The position numbers were made by a program, and so were the translations under genes. The notes under the pieces are model-generated. The model saw nothing but the letters and a program-made list of their open reading frames with translations. It did no database searches and had not been told where the DNA came from. A DNA stretch of 59,708 nucleotides, from positions 1 to 59,708 of the IMG/VR virus record IMGVR_UViG_3300008262_000463; one strand, written 5' to 3'. Positions 15,318 to 23,647 of this stretch are shown one piece after another; within the stretch, counting starts at the first letter, position 1; each line of letters opens with the position of its first letter. The stretch comes from a virus.

Positions 15318-15830
15318 TCAACAAATGGCAGCCAATAACTTGCCACCAAGATAATTATACCCAAATGGTTGTGATGGTACAATAACGAAACCCATAATTG
15401 CAGATTGATTGAATCGTTTGGACCAGTCAGGATTCTGCGTAAAAACTTGTCCAAGAAGATCATTACGAGGCTTACAGTTGATGACTGGTGAACCCAATCG
15501 AATGAACCCCACATACTTTCCGGTGTTCTTCTCTTTGATACCAACTCTGATCTGTTTACCTACTGGTTGAATGTTCACATGGGAACTGGTAATTGACAAA
15601 AGTGTTTCCCATGTTTCATTTGGTGTTTCCTCAATAATAAAATCCATGTCTGCTGGTGCCATGGAGAAGTCTGAGAATAGATCATCTTCTGGTGGAAATA
15701 ATGATGTGGGAATTTCTGATAATGCATTTAACTTTTGATCACGCATATATTCATCAATGCGACCAAAGTTACCAAAATAATCCTCAAAGACCTTTGCACA
15801 ATGCAAAGCATCATCGACACTCAATTTCAT
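15318..15830 (-). pseudogene. N-terminal fragment of a broken DUF4338 gene
   Basis: A 170-residue product ending GYNYLGGKLLAAIC and a TGA. The segment YVGFIRLGSP...PRNDLLG...AIMGFVIVPSQPFGYNYLGGKLLA aligns with ICISSDFLDLTPRD...AIGSTIVPLQPLGFNYMGGKLLALLC in the intact 419-residue DUF4338 protein at 34471-35730, which continues for about 200 more residues. The frame here stops exactly after this motif, and the C-terminal region resumes in another frame (14959-15288). An internal deletion plus frameshift explains both. DUF4338 is the domain of DruA in Druantia defence; phage copies have no known role. Confidence 0.6.
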
Positions 15831-17218
15831 ACTTTGAATCCCTCAAAGCTTTTCTTTTCAGCATTACCAAAAGTGTTCAATGGTTTGTCGTTACCTTTGT
15901 GACCAGAATCTACAATATTACTTTGTGCTGATTGTTCAATATCATATAACTTCATTTTGGCTCTATCAATTCCAACTGTGAATCTCTTGTGAAAAGTTGG
16001 ATCATTATATCGATTCTTCAATTGTTTCACCATGATTTGACCAAGTTGGTCTAAATCTTCTGATGAAATCAAAGCAAACATTAAGTCTGCTGTCGCAGGT
16101 AAGCCAAACGACTCTGAAGTATCTTCCAGTCCCGGATCACTTGATGTATACCCGCTTCTAGTGGTTTGGGTCGCACTAACAATAGGTACATTGAATTCCA
16201 CAGCCAGTCCCCGTAGCTCTTCAGCAATTGCTTTGACGTAGGTGTACGAGTTAATAGAAGCGCCAGGTTTAATCCTAGCAGAACAGCAAATGTTAAGATA
16301 ATCAACAAAAATAATATCGGGAACAAAAGAACGCTTAAGATTAAGTTCATTTAATAAAGTTCTAAAGTGAATTACTGAAGCTGATGCGGTTGGATATTCT
16401 TTGATAATTAATTTGCCCGTTGTTTTATCACGGACACGATTGACCTTCTTATCGTATATATCTTTCGGCAATTCTTGAAGATCACCAATATCAACATTCA
16501 AAAGATTTGCATCAATACGTTCTGCAATCTTTTCTTCGGACATTTCTAACGTGAGGTAAAGAACATTTTTACCTTGAACCATACAGCCAGCGGCAACATG
16601 GCACATAAAAAGAGACTTGCCAACACCAGTGCCAGCAAGGGCGATATTAAGAGTTTTATTTGGAAGGCCACCTTTTGTAATCTTGTTAAAATAGTCCAAG
16701 TCAAAGGGTATTCTTTCTTCTTTTCTGTGATAGAATTCAAATCGTTCATCAGAGTTCTCCAAATAGTCATGGCCAACAGAGTTATCGAAACTTACAGATA
16801 GAGCGTCCGATAATATCTTGGGAATCTGACCTTTGTCGTGTTGTTTGTCTTTCCCGTCAAGAATAGAAATCGACCCAAGTACTGCGTTGTATATTGCTTT
16901 CTCTTGACAGAACTTTTCGGTTTTATCAACAAGCCATTGAATTTCGGAACTTGTTTCTTTATTAGATCCAATTTCTTGGAGATAAGTTTCGCACTTCTGT
17001 AATTCATCATCTGTAATATTAGTCTTTTCTTTGATGGTAATACTAAGTGCTTCAATTGTTGGCGCTTTATTATAAGTTTGCGTGAATGATGTAATTTCAT
17101 TGTAAACTAACTTCTCAACATTTGTAGAAAAATATTCTCTCTTTAAAAATGGTAATACTTTTCTGAGATAGTCCTCATTATAGATTAGGGTCTTTAATAT
17201 CGTCTGTTCCAGTTTCAT
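15827..17218 (-). CDS. 41: Replicative DNA helicase gp41 (DnaB family)
   Basis: A 463-residue protein, close to T4 gp41 (475). The N-terminal domain (about 1-150) is the helical DnaB-type region. AGTGVGKS at 195-202 is Walker A, VLYLTLEMSEEKI is the strand after it (RecA fold, catalytic Glu), DIIFVDYLN is Walker B, and PIVSATQTTRSG is the sensor motif with the conserved Q and R. It unwinds DNA 5' to 3' on the lagging strand at the phage fork and works with primase gp61, which is not in this window. The start overlaps the upstream hypothetical by 41 bases. Confidence 0.93.
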   Translation of the reverse strand: MKLEQTILKTLIYNEDYLRKVLPFLKREYFSTNVEKLVYNEITSFTQTYNKAPTIEALSITIKEKTNITDDELQKCETYLQEIGSNKETSSEIQWLVDKTEKFCQEKAIYNAVLGSISILDGKDKQHDKGQIPKILSDALSVSFDNSVGHDYLENSDERFEFYHRKEERIPFDLDYFNKITKGGLPNKTLNIALAGTGVGKSLFMCHVAAGCMVQGKNVLYLTLEMSEEKIAERIDANLLNVDIGDLQELPKDIYDKKVNRVRDKTTGKLIIKEYPTASASVIHFRTLLNELNLKRSFVPDIIFVDYLNICCSARIKPGASINSYTYVKAIAEELRGLAVEFNVPIVSATQTTRSGYTSSDPGLEDTSESFGLPATADLMFALISSEDLDQLGQIMVKQLKNRYNDPTFHKRFTVGIDRAKMKLYDIEQSAQSNIVDSGHKGNDKPLNTFGNAEKKSFEGFKV

Positions 17219-17540
17219 TAATATTTTCCTCTGCTTTCAATGCTACCAAATGTACTAAAAAATCACCCGCATATTGAATAAATTCTGGATCTTTTTGTAA
17301 TTTTTTTGGCTTTGTGTTCTCTGATTTTATCACATCGAAAGCAAATTGTAAATGGCCGGCATCTTCTTTTTCTTCAAATTTTATTTTGCCATATTTGATT
17401 GTGGTACCAGTATACTTACCCTTTAAAAATTCAATATGAACCGCTTGTGCATCATTTTCTGGTACATGAAATTGATAATCTATTCCTAATACCATTGCAT
17501 TTGCATAATCACTAACGTTCAGTTCTGTCTCGCTGCTCAT
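17178..17540 (-). CDS. Conserved hypothetical protein of the gp41-uvsX region
   Basis: The start is set at the ATG at 17540 (MSSETELNVSDYANAM) with a strong AGGAG site 7 bases upstream; the frame is open further but lies inside the preceding gene. The 120-residue acidic protein has a beta-rich core (AMVLGIDYQFHVPEND, VHIEFLKGKYTGTTIKYGKIKFEE). I recall a similar small protein next to uvsX/gp41 in many T4-like phages, with no assigned role. It overlaps the gp41 start by 41 bases, which suggests coupled translation. Confidence 0.6.
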   Translation of the reverse strand: MSSETELNVSDYANAMVLGIDYQFHVPENDAQAVHIEFLKGKYTGTTIKYGKIKFEEKEDAGHLQFAFDVIKSENTKPKKLQKDPEFIQYAGDFLVHLVALKAEENINETGTDDIKDPNL

Positions 17541-17760
17541 TTCTTTTCTCCTGTATTGTCTTTTCACCCCAAATTTTTCTTGGATTTCCACACAAAGAAC
17601 AATCGGAATTTCCACAATCAGCCCAATGTTTTTTGGCGAATCGATGTATACTGTCTACAATTACACCATATGCTTTGGCAATTTTAGATTGTTTCTTTGC
17701 GTGTGTTTGTGTCTTTAATCTTCTTTTTGAATGTCTTAATTTTGAATAATCATCACTCAT
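17512..17760 (-). CDS. Conserved small protein with CGNxxCxxCGNPRK zinc-type motif
   Basis: About 82 residues if started at the ATG at 17760; ATGs at 17763 and 17772 are alternatives inside the end of uvsX. The C-terminal half carries DCGNSDCSLCGNPRKIWGE, a compact Cys cluster (C-x4-C-x2-C) that I know from a widely conserved family of T4-like phages; with the nearby His it could bind zinc. The N-terminal half is very basic (RHSKRRLKTQTHAKKQSK). Nucleic-acid binding is plausible. It overlaps uvsX (stop at 17753) and the next gene, so it belongs to the replication operon. Confidence 0.65.
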   Translation of the reverse strand: MSDDYSKLRHSKRRLKTQTHAKKQSKIAKAYGVIVDSIHRFAKKHWADCGNSDCSLCGNPRKIWGEKTIQEKRNEQRDRTER

Positions 17761-18835
17761 CATCTGATCCATTTATTGTTTCAACTTCAAAGGTTTCTTG
17801 TACATCTTCATCTTTGATAATATCTGTTGCAGCAACACGATATTTGTTTTCAACAAATTCACGAAACTTTTTATCTTTCAATATTGACATCCAAAAGTCT
17901 TTGCTGTCAACATCTTTGATTCTATATTTTTTATCTTCGATTTCACCAGTCTTTACATCAACCTTACTGTACCAACCGTTGGATGGTTTAATAACGTGAC
18001 CAGATTCGAGTGCAATATCAAGTAGACCAGACCAACGGCTAATGCCACCATCAAAAGATACAGTAACAGGAATCTTTGATTTTTCTTTAACATAACGAGA
18101 TTTTTCAACATTGATAATAAAGTTGTAACCGACAATTTCTGTTCCTTCCTTTTCTTGTTGTCGACCAATAATAAAAATATTATCGGCTGAATAATAAGAA
18201 CCGGTGCCACCACCAACAATATCTTTAGGGAACATTCCAATTTCTTTGTAGGTATGATTGACTACAATCATTGGAATATCTTTCAATGATAGGTGTGGTG
18301 TGACCATTCTAAACAAACTTTTAACTTGTTTTGCTCTTGACATATCTGCAACAGATTTTTGTTCAAGTGCATCTTCAACTTCTTTCTTTGATGCCAAATT
18401 ACCGATAGAATCAACAACAATAATCAAACGATCACCACGTTCTAGGTTTGACAATTGATTCATTATGTCAAACTTTAATTGTTCTATATCGGTAATAGGA
18501 GTGTGCAGAACACGATCAGTATCAATACCAAAGCTGTCAAAGTAGGATTGAGGAGTACCAAACTCTGAATCATAGAATAAAAGCGCTGCATCATTATATT
18601 TCTCCAAATAAGATTTCGCCATCAATAACGAAAATGCGGTCTTGAAATGTTTTGATGGACCTGCCCACATTGTAAGACCTGGTGTTAAACCACCATCCAA
18701 TTTACCACTAAGTGCCACATTAACAATTGGCACAGAAGTGGGAATCATATCTTTCTCAGTAAAGAATTTTGATTTCGATAGAATAGCAGATTCTTTGATG
18801 CTACTATTCTTTTTAATTTTATCAAGTATTCCCAT
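17753..18835 (-). CDS. uvsX: UvsX RecA-like recombinase
   Basis: A 360-residue protein. GPSKHFKT at 59-66 is the Walker A form typical of UvsX (T4 has a similar G-P-S-K-x-F-K-[ST]). LLFYDSEFG holds the catalytic Glu, and RLIIVVDSIGNLASKKE is Walker B with the following loop. MIVVNHTYKEIG corresponds to the sensor and L2 region, and VGGGTGSYYSADNIFII follows. It forms filaments on single-stranded DNA and drives strand exchange for recombination-dependent replication. Its mediator UvsY (43675-44109) and helicase UvsW (41552-43039) are also encoded. The acidic C-terminal tail is typical. Confidence 0.93.
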   Translation of the reverse strand: MGILDKIKKNSSIKESAILSKSKFFTEKDMIPTSVPIVNVALSGKLDGGLTPGLTMWAGPSKHFKTAFSLLMAKSYLEKYNDAALLFYDSEFGTPQSYFDSFGIDTDRVLHTPITDIEQLKFDIMNQLSNLERGDRLIIVVDSIGNLASKKEVEDALEQKSVADMSRAKQVKSLFRMVTPHLSLKDIPMIVVNHTYKEIGMFPKDIVGGGTGSYYSADNIFIIGRQQEKEGTEIVGYNFIINVEKSRYVKEKSKIPVTVSFDGGISRWSGLLDIALESGHVIKPSNGWYSKVDVKTGEIEDKKYRIKDVDSKDFWMSILKDKKFREFVENKYRVAATDIIKDEDVQETFEVETINGSDDE

Positions 18836-18845
18836 AATTTACCTT

Positions 18846-19847
18846 TCAATCAAATCCATCTTTTCGGTTTCGTTTTTCTTTAAATGCATATTCAGCATCA
18901 TAATCATACTTAGGTTCTAACTTCTTAACAGGTTCTTCTGTATATACACCAGGAGAAATGTGTGTTGTTTTCACTTCTTGTGGTGCAATGTAATCACCTG
19001 GTCTTTCCATTGGCATATCATCTTGTTTACCTATTGGTGGTATTGTGATACCAGAAACAGGATCAATCTCTATATCGGCTAAATTGTTTTTCTCAATCTC
19101 AACTATATTTTCTTTTTTTGGTTCTGGTACAAAAACTGGTATTTCAATATCATTTTTTTCTGGTATGGTTTTTTCTTTAATCGGTTTCGATTGATTCATT
19201 GACATATTCGCAGCAATTAATAATAACACAGCCAGCGGGTCAAATACAACCATAATTAACATGATTACCAAACGAACTGCCTTATCTATGGCATTGGCAT
19301 CATCTGTACCATATACCAAATCACCAATATATTTTATTGGACCAACTTCGGCAAGTAATTTAGTTTCTTCTTGTAATAATGGCAATCTTCTTCTATTGAT
19401 TTCAGCCAATTCTTTTTGTGAATCCTGAATCTGTCTATCTATTCTTGCTGATGCAGTTTCGGGATCACCGGCACGTTTCAATAGATATTCTAATCTCTCT
19501 TTTACAATTTTCTCTTGTTGATTGAGTGTCCTTATTTCAACAGAATTTGCACCTGCCGTTAAAGTAGAATCAATGTGTGCTTTAGATAAGAAACCAAAAA
19601 TACCCATGCTGGTGATTATCATAAGAATGACCACAGCAGATGTCAGGTATGCTTTAAGAAGTCTTGGACATATGATCCAATTTCTATACAACCAAGATGC
19701 AGTAACTAGTTTACTAGCTTCTAACACCGATCCCATAATAACAATAGGCCAAAATGCACCTGTAAAGATGGCAGCTAGACCAATAATTGAATAGTATGCA
19801 GCAATTACAGAAAGAGCAATTGCGGTTGCAAATGTTAAAAGAATCAT
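18846..19847 (-). CDS. Multi-pass membrane protein with coiled coil
   Basis: A 333-residue protein. Residues about 1-85 contain three hydrophobic segments (LTFATAIALSVIAAYYSIIG, AAIFTGAFWPIVIMGSV, YLTSAVVILMIITSMGIFGF). A charged coiled coil covers about 100-165 (LNQQEKIVKERLEYLLKRA, QIQDSQKELAEINRRR). A fourth membrane segment (LVIMLIMVVFDPLAVLLLIA) is near 195, followed by a Pro/Glu-rich cytoplasmic tail. I recall similar proteins next to gp43 in marine T4-like phages; the function is unknown. Its ATG overlaps the gp43 stop (ATGA), so it is coexpressed with the polymerase. A membrane anchor for replication or a host-takeover factor are only guesses. Confidence 0.65.
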   Translation of the reverse strand: MILLTFATAIALSVIAAYYSIIGLAAIFTGAFWPIVIMGSVLEASKLVTASWLYRNWIICPRLLKAYLTSAVVILMIITSMGIFGFLSKAHIDSTLTAGANSVEIRTLNQQEKIVKERLEYLLKRAGDPETASARIDRQIQDSQKELAEINRRRLPLLQEETKLLAEVGPIKYIGDLVYGTDDANAIDKAVRLVIMLIMVVFDPLAVLLLIAANMSMNQSKPIKEKTIPEKNDIEIPVFVPEPKKENIVEIEKNNLADIEIDPVSGITIPPIGKQDDMPMERPGDYIAPQEVKTTHISPGVYTEEPVKKLEPKYDYDAEYAFKEKRNRKDGFD

Positions 19848-21202
19848 GAGAAAAAGTCCTCTAAAGAATTAGTTTTCTCTACTGTCCAACCGACAAGGTC
19901 CAAAATTGTTTTAATTGGTTCTAAGAATGTTTTTTCAAATTGCAATTCATAATCAATGAATTCCTGTAAACCAAATTCAGGAGGCAATCTTGAAGGATAA
20001 GAAATCACAGTATCTTTAAATGGATTTGGCATTTTTAGATATGTGAATTTCAATTTATCACCATCTTGAACAAACGGATATTTCTTCGTTAGTTTCTTTT
20101 CTTTTAGATAGTGATTGTAGAGTATCGCACCCTTAACATGAATGGGTGTTCCTTTCTTATATAGTGTAAGTGGATCCGAGTAATTACTTAGACCATTACA
20201 TCCTCTTGGAAAAGATACTTCTTCTGCCGGCAAACCATTAAAGTGTTTTCTGAAATCTTCAATATAGTTGTGCAACTCAGTTTCGGTGCCCGTTATAATT
20301 AGTTTAATCGTTTCTTTCATTCTCTCACGAATGATGGCTGGTGTGGAAGATTTTACCATTTCCAAACCCATAACTTTCATCTTTGGTTCTTTGTATTGCA
20401 CACCTTCATTATTATATACATTCAACACATATCGTTTCTTGGCAGTCCACAAACCTCTACTTGCAAGTGCTTCTCGCTTCATTTCCATTTTCTGTTGATA
20501 CGCATGGATATAATCAGCAAGTTCCTGATAACTCTTGTCAATGTACGGCTGAATTTTATCTTCACAGACCTTGTCCATGAAGGAGATGATTTTCGCATGA
20601 TCTTCGCTTCCAGACTGAAAGACAGTATCCACCAGTGATGCAAGATTGAGATAAATCGAATCAGTATCGGACGCAATGACATAATCTTCTTCCGTTTTTA
20701 GTAGTTTATTGAGATATTCATTTAACTTATTTTCAATCCAACGAATCGATAATTGTCCAGCCAATGTGACTGCAAGTGCCATACGCAAATCATAGAATCT
20801 AAAATATTGTGAGCCAAGAGCACCGTAAGCGGAGTTCAATGAAACTTTTTTAGCTAATTGAATATTGTTATACTTAGCAATTTTCTTTTCTAGTTCTTTT
20901 TTCTTTTCTGTATCTGTTTCGTTTTGATATTCTTGTTGTGCAGACAACATAAACTTTTTAAACTTTTTACGGTCTTGATACATTTCTTCCATCATCTTAG
21001 GCAGGAAACCTTGGAAGTCAGTCCTGAAGAGCTGACCGTTGGGTGTGAGAGTACAATGCATAGGTCCAAGAAAAGATGTATCAACTGTTTTGTCCAATAA
21101 ACTATTAACATTGACTTTATCGATTTGTTGTTCAAACAATACAATAGACTGAAGTTCTTTTTGAATTTCTTCAGTTGTTAATTCTTTTACATTACGAAAC
21201 AT
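19844..21202 (-). CDS. 43B: DNA polymerase gp43, C-terminal half (polymerase palm and thumb)
   Basis: A 452-residue protein that carries the rest of a family B polymerase. KVSLNSAYGALGSQYFRFYD (about 117-136) is motif B (Kx3NSxYG). VIASDTDSIYLNL is motif C with the two catalytic Asp. ALASRGLWTAKKRYVLNVY matches the KKRY motif, and the C-terminus is the thumb. T4 gp43 motif A is absent here; it lies in the separate N-terminal gene (21765-23063). Together the two give 884 residues (T4: 898). The start ATG overlaps the HNH stop (TAATG), so reinitiation is likely. Both products must associate to polymerise. Confidence 0.9.
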   Translation of the reverse strand: MFRNVKELTTEEIQKELQSIVLFEQQIDKVNVNSLLDKTVDTSFLGPMHCTLTPNGQLFRTDFQGFLPKMMEEMYQDRKKFKKFMLSAQQEYQNETDTEKKKELEKKIAKYNNIQLAKKVSLNSAYGALGSQYFRFYDLRMALAVTLAGQLSIRWIENKLNEYLNKLLKTEEDYVIASDTDSIYLNLASLVDTVFQSGSEDHAKIISFMDKVCEDKIQPYIDKSYQELADYIHAYQQKMEMKREALASRGLWTAKKRYVLNVYNNEGVQYKEPKMKVMGLEMVKSSTPAIIRERMKETIKLIITGTETELHNYIEDFRKHFNGLPAEEVSFPRGCNGLSNYSDPLTLYKKGTPIHVKGAILYNHYLKEKKLTKKYPFVQDGDKLKFTYLKMPNPFKDTVISYPSRLPPEFGLQEFIDYELQFEKTFLEPIKTILDLVGWTVEKTNSLEDFFS

Positions 21203-21735
21203 TATTTACACCACTTCTTTCTATTTTCCGTTACAGTCAATATTTGCAAATTATCAGGATGATGTAAACCACCTTTTGCAATTGGTTGAATATGGTCTAC
21301 TTCGTGCCCCTTAGGACAAATTAAATAAAATTCTTGAATTTTTATTTTTTCTTCATTAGTTAATTCGGGAGTTTGATTCCGTATTCTTGCTCTGCGTCTT
21401 GCCGCAATTTCATTTCTAATTCTTCGTTTATGTTCTTCACCTAGATAACGACTTCTTTGAGCACATGAATAACTACAATATTTGGAATCATACTTTTCAC
21501 TTTCAGTTCTAAACTTCTGTGTTTCATATTCTTTAGCACAATGCAAACATTCTACTTTGGCTTTGCGTTCTTTATTTTGACATTCTAAAACAAAAGGTTT
21601 CTTTATATCAAATTTTTGTAGGTGTTTTTTGATATTGGCATCCGAACAACCAAAATATTCAGCAACTTCACTACGCCTCATATTTTTGGTAATAAACAAC
21701 TCATATAGTTTATCCTTCGTGATATTGTATTTCAT
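21202..21735 (-). CDS. HNH homing endonuclease inserted between the two halves of gp43
   Basis: A 177-residue protein. The N-terminus (ITKDKLYELFITKNMRRSEVAEYF and GCSDANIKKHL) is a helix-turn-helix. The middle has zinc-finger cysteines (CLHCAKEYE, KYCSYSCAQRSR). The C-terminus is an HNH nuclease: GHEVDHIQPIAKGGLHHPDNLQ and ILTVTENRKKWC, with the DH and N/H pattern. It is free-standing, with its own ATG and a TTGGAG ribosome site, and lies between gp43N and gp43C with no intron-like sequence (29 bases upstream, direct overlap downstream). By analogy with split gp43 genes in Aeromonas T4-like phages, it probably caused or maintains the split. Confidence 0.88.
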   Translation of the reverse strand: MKYNITKDKLYELFITKNMRRSEVAEYFGCSDANIKKHLQKFDIKKPFVLECQNKERKAKVECLHCAKEYETQKFRTESEKYDSKYCSYSCAQRSRYLGEEHKRRIRNEIAARRRARIRNQTPELTNEEKIKIQEFYLICPKGHEVDHIQPIAKGGLHHPDNLQILTVTENRKKWCK

Positions 21736-21764
21736 AGATTCTCCAAATAAGTAACCACATCTAC

Positions 21765-23063
21765 TTATTTAGTATTTCTAAGTCTCAATTCTTCAAGTAA
21801 TTTGCGTTTTCTTTCAGATATATAACTTCTTTCTACAAGATTTTCAGGACTTATGGAATACTGCATCATAAGGTGGGGGTAAAGTGAATTTAGGTCAAAG
21901 CTAGCAACCCACTTGTGCAATCCTGTTTGTGGTTCTTTGACATATGCACCTTCAAATGCAGAATCTTTATCTTTAATGATTCTTGGTGGAACAATAATAT
22001 TTTTCTCCAACAAATAAGAATATGTTAGAGAATCCCACATACGAGTTTGTGCAAATACATCCTCATAATTTGTTTTGGTGTCATATGCAAGAGTTACTGC
22101 CAACTCCAACAACTTTAACTTATCTTCTAACTTCAGAATAAGGTCAACGTCTTTGATGTTATATTCGATAAATTTTTGATAGTTGAGTTTGTACAATTGG
22201 TGCAAGTTATCATACTCATCATATGATATTTTCTTTTCACCTAATTCTACATTAGCAATATTATCAAGTTTATAGGACTCTTGTGACTTGCCGCCTGGCG
22301 CATACCATTTGTACAATTCAATATAGTCAAGTGAAGCAAGACCAACCAATTCGTATGCAATCAATTGTCTGCCATTAATTACAGTAGTTCTTTCATTGAT
22401 TCTGTTCCAAGGTGATAACTTTTTGCAATCATCATCACCTAGAATCTTTTTGAATCGATTGATCAAGTATGGTATATCAAAGAATTTTGTATTCCAACCA
22501 GTTATGATATCTGGTGTTTTTTCTGACCACATTTTAAGAAAGTGTTTACACAAAGACCACTCATCTTTGCATTTATGATATGTAACATTCTCAGGATCAT
22601 TATTCTCATATGAACCGCAACCATAAACATATTTGTGTCCATCGATATAGTGAATAGCAATTGCTGTGATCGGTTCGTTTGCTTCGTAGGGATCAGGAAA
22701 ACCATTCTCAGATCCGACCTCAATATCGATAATTGCAATTTCTAATTTATCGAAATCATAGTCAATCATGCCTTTGTGTTGATCAGCAATAAAGGCATAT
22801 TCAAAACGAGTTTGTCCGTAAATTTTAGGACCATTTGAAACACCATCAAACTGTTTAATGTAATCTCTGGCTTCTTTCATTGTGCCAAAGATTTTTTGAT
22901 CTAGATAATCACCATCTAATGATGTAAAGTTTGTGATGCGTTTGGATGGAATATAGAGTGAAGGAGAATATTCAATTCTCTGCTTCACCCTTTTTCCGTT
23001 CTGTATACCTCTGTATAGTATGTTACTGCCAAAGGTTTGAACATTAGTATAGAATGATTTCAT
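21765..23063 (-). CDS. 43A: DNA polymerase gp43, N-terminal half (exonuclease and motif A)
   Basis: A 432-residue protein. IAIIDIEVGSENG (exo I, with catalytic D and E), ITGWNTKFFDIPYL (exo II) and YNIKDVDLILKL (exo III) form the proofreading exonuclease. FDLNSLYPHLMMQYSISPENL near 394-414 is polymerase motif A. The chain ends about 20 residues later with SERKRKLLEELRLRNTK, which does not look like the usual continuation and may be the scar of the insertion. The polymerase continues in the gene at 19844-21202. Four-base overlap with the upstream Sm-like gene; the sigma-70 promoter at 23419-23447 drives this group. Confidence 0.9.
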   Translation of the reverse strand: MKSFYTNVQTFGSNILYRGIQNGKRVKQRIEYSPSLYIPSKRITNFTSLDGDYLDQKIFGTMKEARDYIKQFDGVSNGPKIYGQTRFEYAFIADQHKGMIDYDFDKLEIAIIDIEVGSENGFPDPYEANEPITAIAIHYIDGHKYVYGCGSYENNDPENVTYHKCKDEWSLCKHFLKMWSEKTPDIITGWNTKFFDIPYLINRFKKILGDDDCKKLSPWNRINERTTVINGRQLIAYELVGLASLDYIELYKWYAPGGKSQESYKLDNIANVELGEKKISYDEYDNLHQLYKLNYQKFIEYNIKDVDLILKLEDKLKLLELAVTLAYDTKTNYEDVFAQTRMWDSLTYSYLLEKNIIVPPRIIKDKDSAFEGAYVKEPQTGLHKWVASFDLNSLYPHLMMQYSISPENLVERSYISERKRKLLEELRLRNTK

Positions 23064-23371
23064 CCTGTAATAATTTGTTTTTGTCCTGGCACAACAATTC
23101 CTGTACCGAAAATTTGATCATAGTTTTGTTTAAAATCTTCTGCTGGTTCATAAGAATATACAATATGTTTCTTACGAATGGCAATAGATGAACCGGTCTT
23201 TTGTTGAGCGTGAATTGGAAATGGTGCGAATCCAACATTTGGTGTTCCATCTTTACCACGAACAACCGCAATGGATACTGGATTGATAAAAACTATTTCT
23301 GTTTCAGATTCACCTTCCAGTTCACCTAGAATATCTTCACCGGTAATAAGTTTGGCTGCTAAAATTTTCAT
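23060..23371 (-). CDS. Sm-like small phage protein
   Basis: A 103-residue protein: KLITGEDILGELEGESETEIVFINP is the five-strand start of an Sm/LSm-like fold, and KKHIVYSYEPAEDFKQNY is the closing segment. The tail FGTGIVVPGQKQIITG is typical of a phage family I recall next to gp43. Sm-fold proteins bind RNA, but this family has no known activity. A second, related protein is at 41161-41559 (QNGEDIIGTISS ... CMIEPSEDFIEYYN). It is the first gene after the strong promoter at 23419-23447 and overlaps gp43N by four bases. Confidence 0.65.
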   Translation of the reverse strand: MKILAAKLITGEDILGELEGESETEIVFINPVSIAVVRGKDGTPNVGFAPFPIHAQQKTGSSIAIRKKHIVYSYEPAEDFKQNYDQIFGTGIVVPGQKQIITG

Positions 23372-23390
23372 ATTAATACCTCTTTTTTTA

Positions 23391-23398
23391 TATAAATA
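23391..23398 (+). promoter_or_regulatory. T4-type late promoter for the plus-strand operon
   Basis: A perfect TATAAATA on the plus strand, 76 bases before the first plus-strand start codon (23475). It is the only late box I find that faces right and it precedes the only rightward genes in the window. Confidence 0.6.
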
Positions 23399-23418
23399 AT
23401 AGAGTGAGTTGAATAGGA

Positions 23419-23447
23419 AGTATACTAGTTTCTGATTAGATTGTCAA
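23419..23447 (-). promoter_or_regulatory. Sigma-70 promoter for the gp43-uvsX-gp41 group
   Basis: Read on the minus strand: TTGACA (23447-23442), 17-base spacer, TATACT (23424-23419). The -35 box is perfect and the -10 has one mismatch. Transcription would start near 23412 and run into the Sm-like gene at 23371. Expected to be an early promoter read by host RNA polymerase. Confidence 0.8.
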
Positions 23448-23474
23448 TAAAAAGAAAGGTATATTTCGATTAAC

Positions 23475-23594
23475 ATGGATTACATCGCATATGGCATAGC
23501 AATACTTTCATTGGCCATCTCCATATATGTATTGTTAGAACTCCAAGAAATTAAAAACTTGGATTTATTCAATATATTCAAAAAGAAAAAGTGA
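23475..23594 (+). CDS. Membrane mini-protein, 39 aa
   Basis: ATG at 23475, TGA at 23592. One membrane segment (IAYGIAILSLAISIYVLLEL) takes up the N-terminal half, followed by a charged tail ending NIFKKKK. This is the topology of many small phage holin-accessory or superinfection proteins, but I see no family match. The ribosome site is weak (no clear GGAG). It opens the late plus-strand operon. Confidence 0.45.
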   Translation: MDYIAYGIAILSLAISIYVLLELQEIKNLDLFNIFKKKK

Positions 23595-23647
23595 CTTGAT
23601 TGAATTTGTGCGTGATTCGTTTTGCATAGTTTGATTAGGATACTAAA

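Noticed and set aside
21202-21764. Group I intron or intein in gp43
   Set aside because: The sequence between the halves is almost all HNH coding with direct overlaps, and no splice or intein motifs (C...HN-C) are seen. The two halves have their own start and stop codons.
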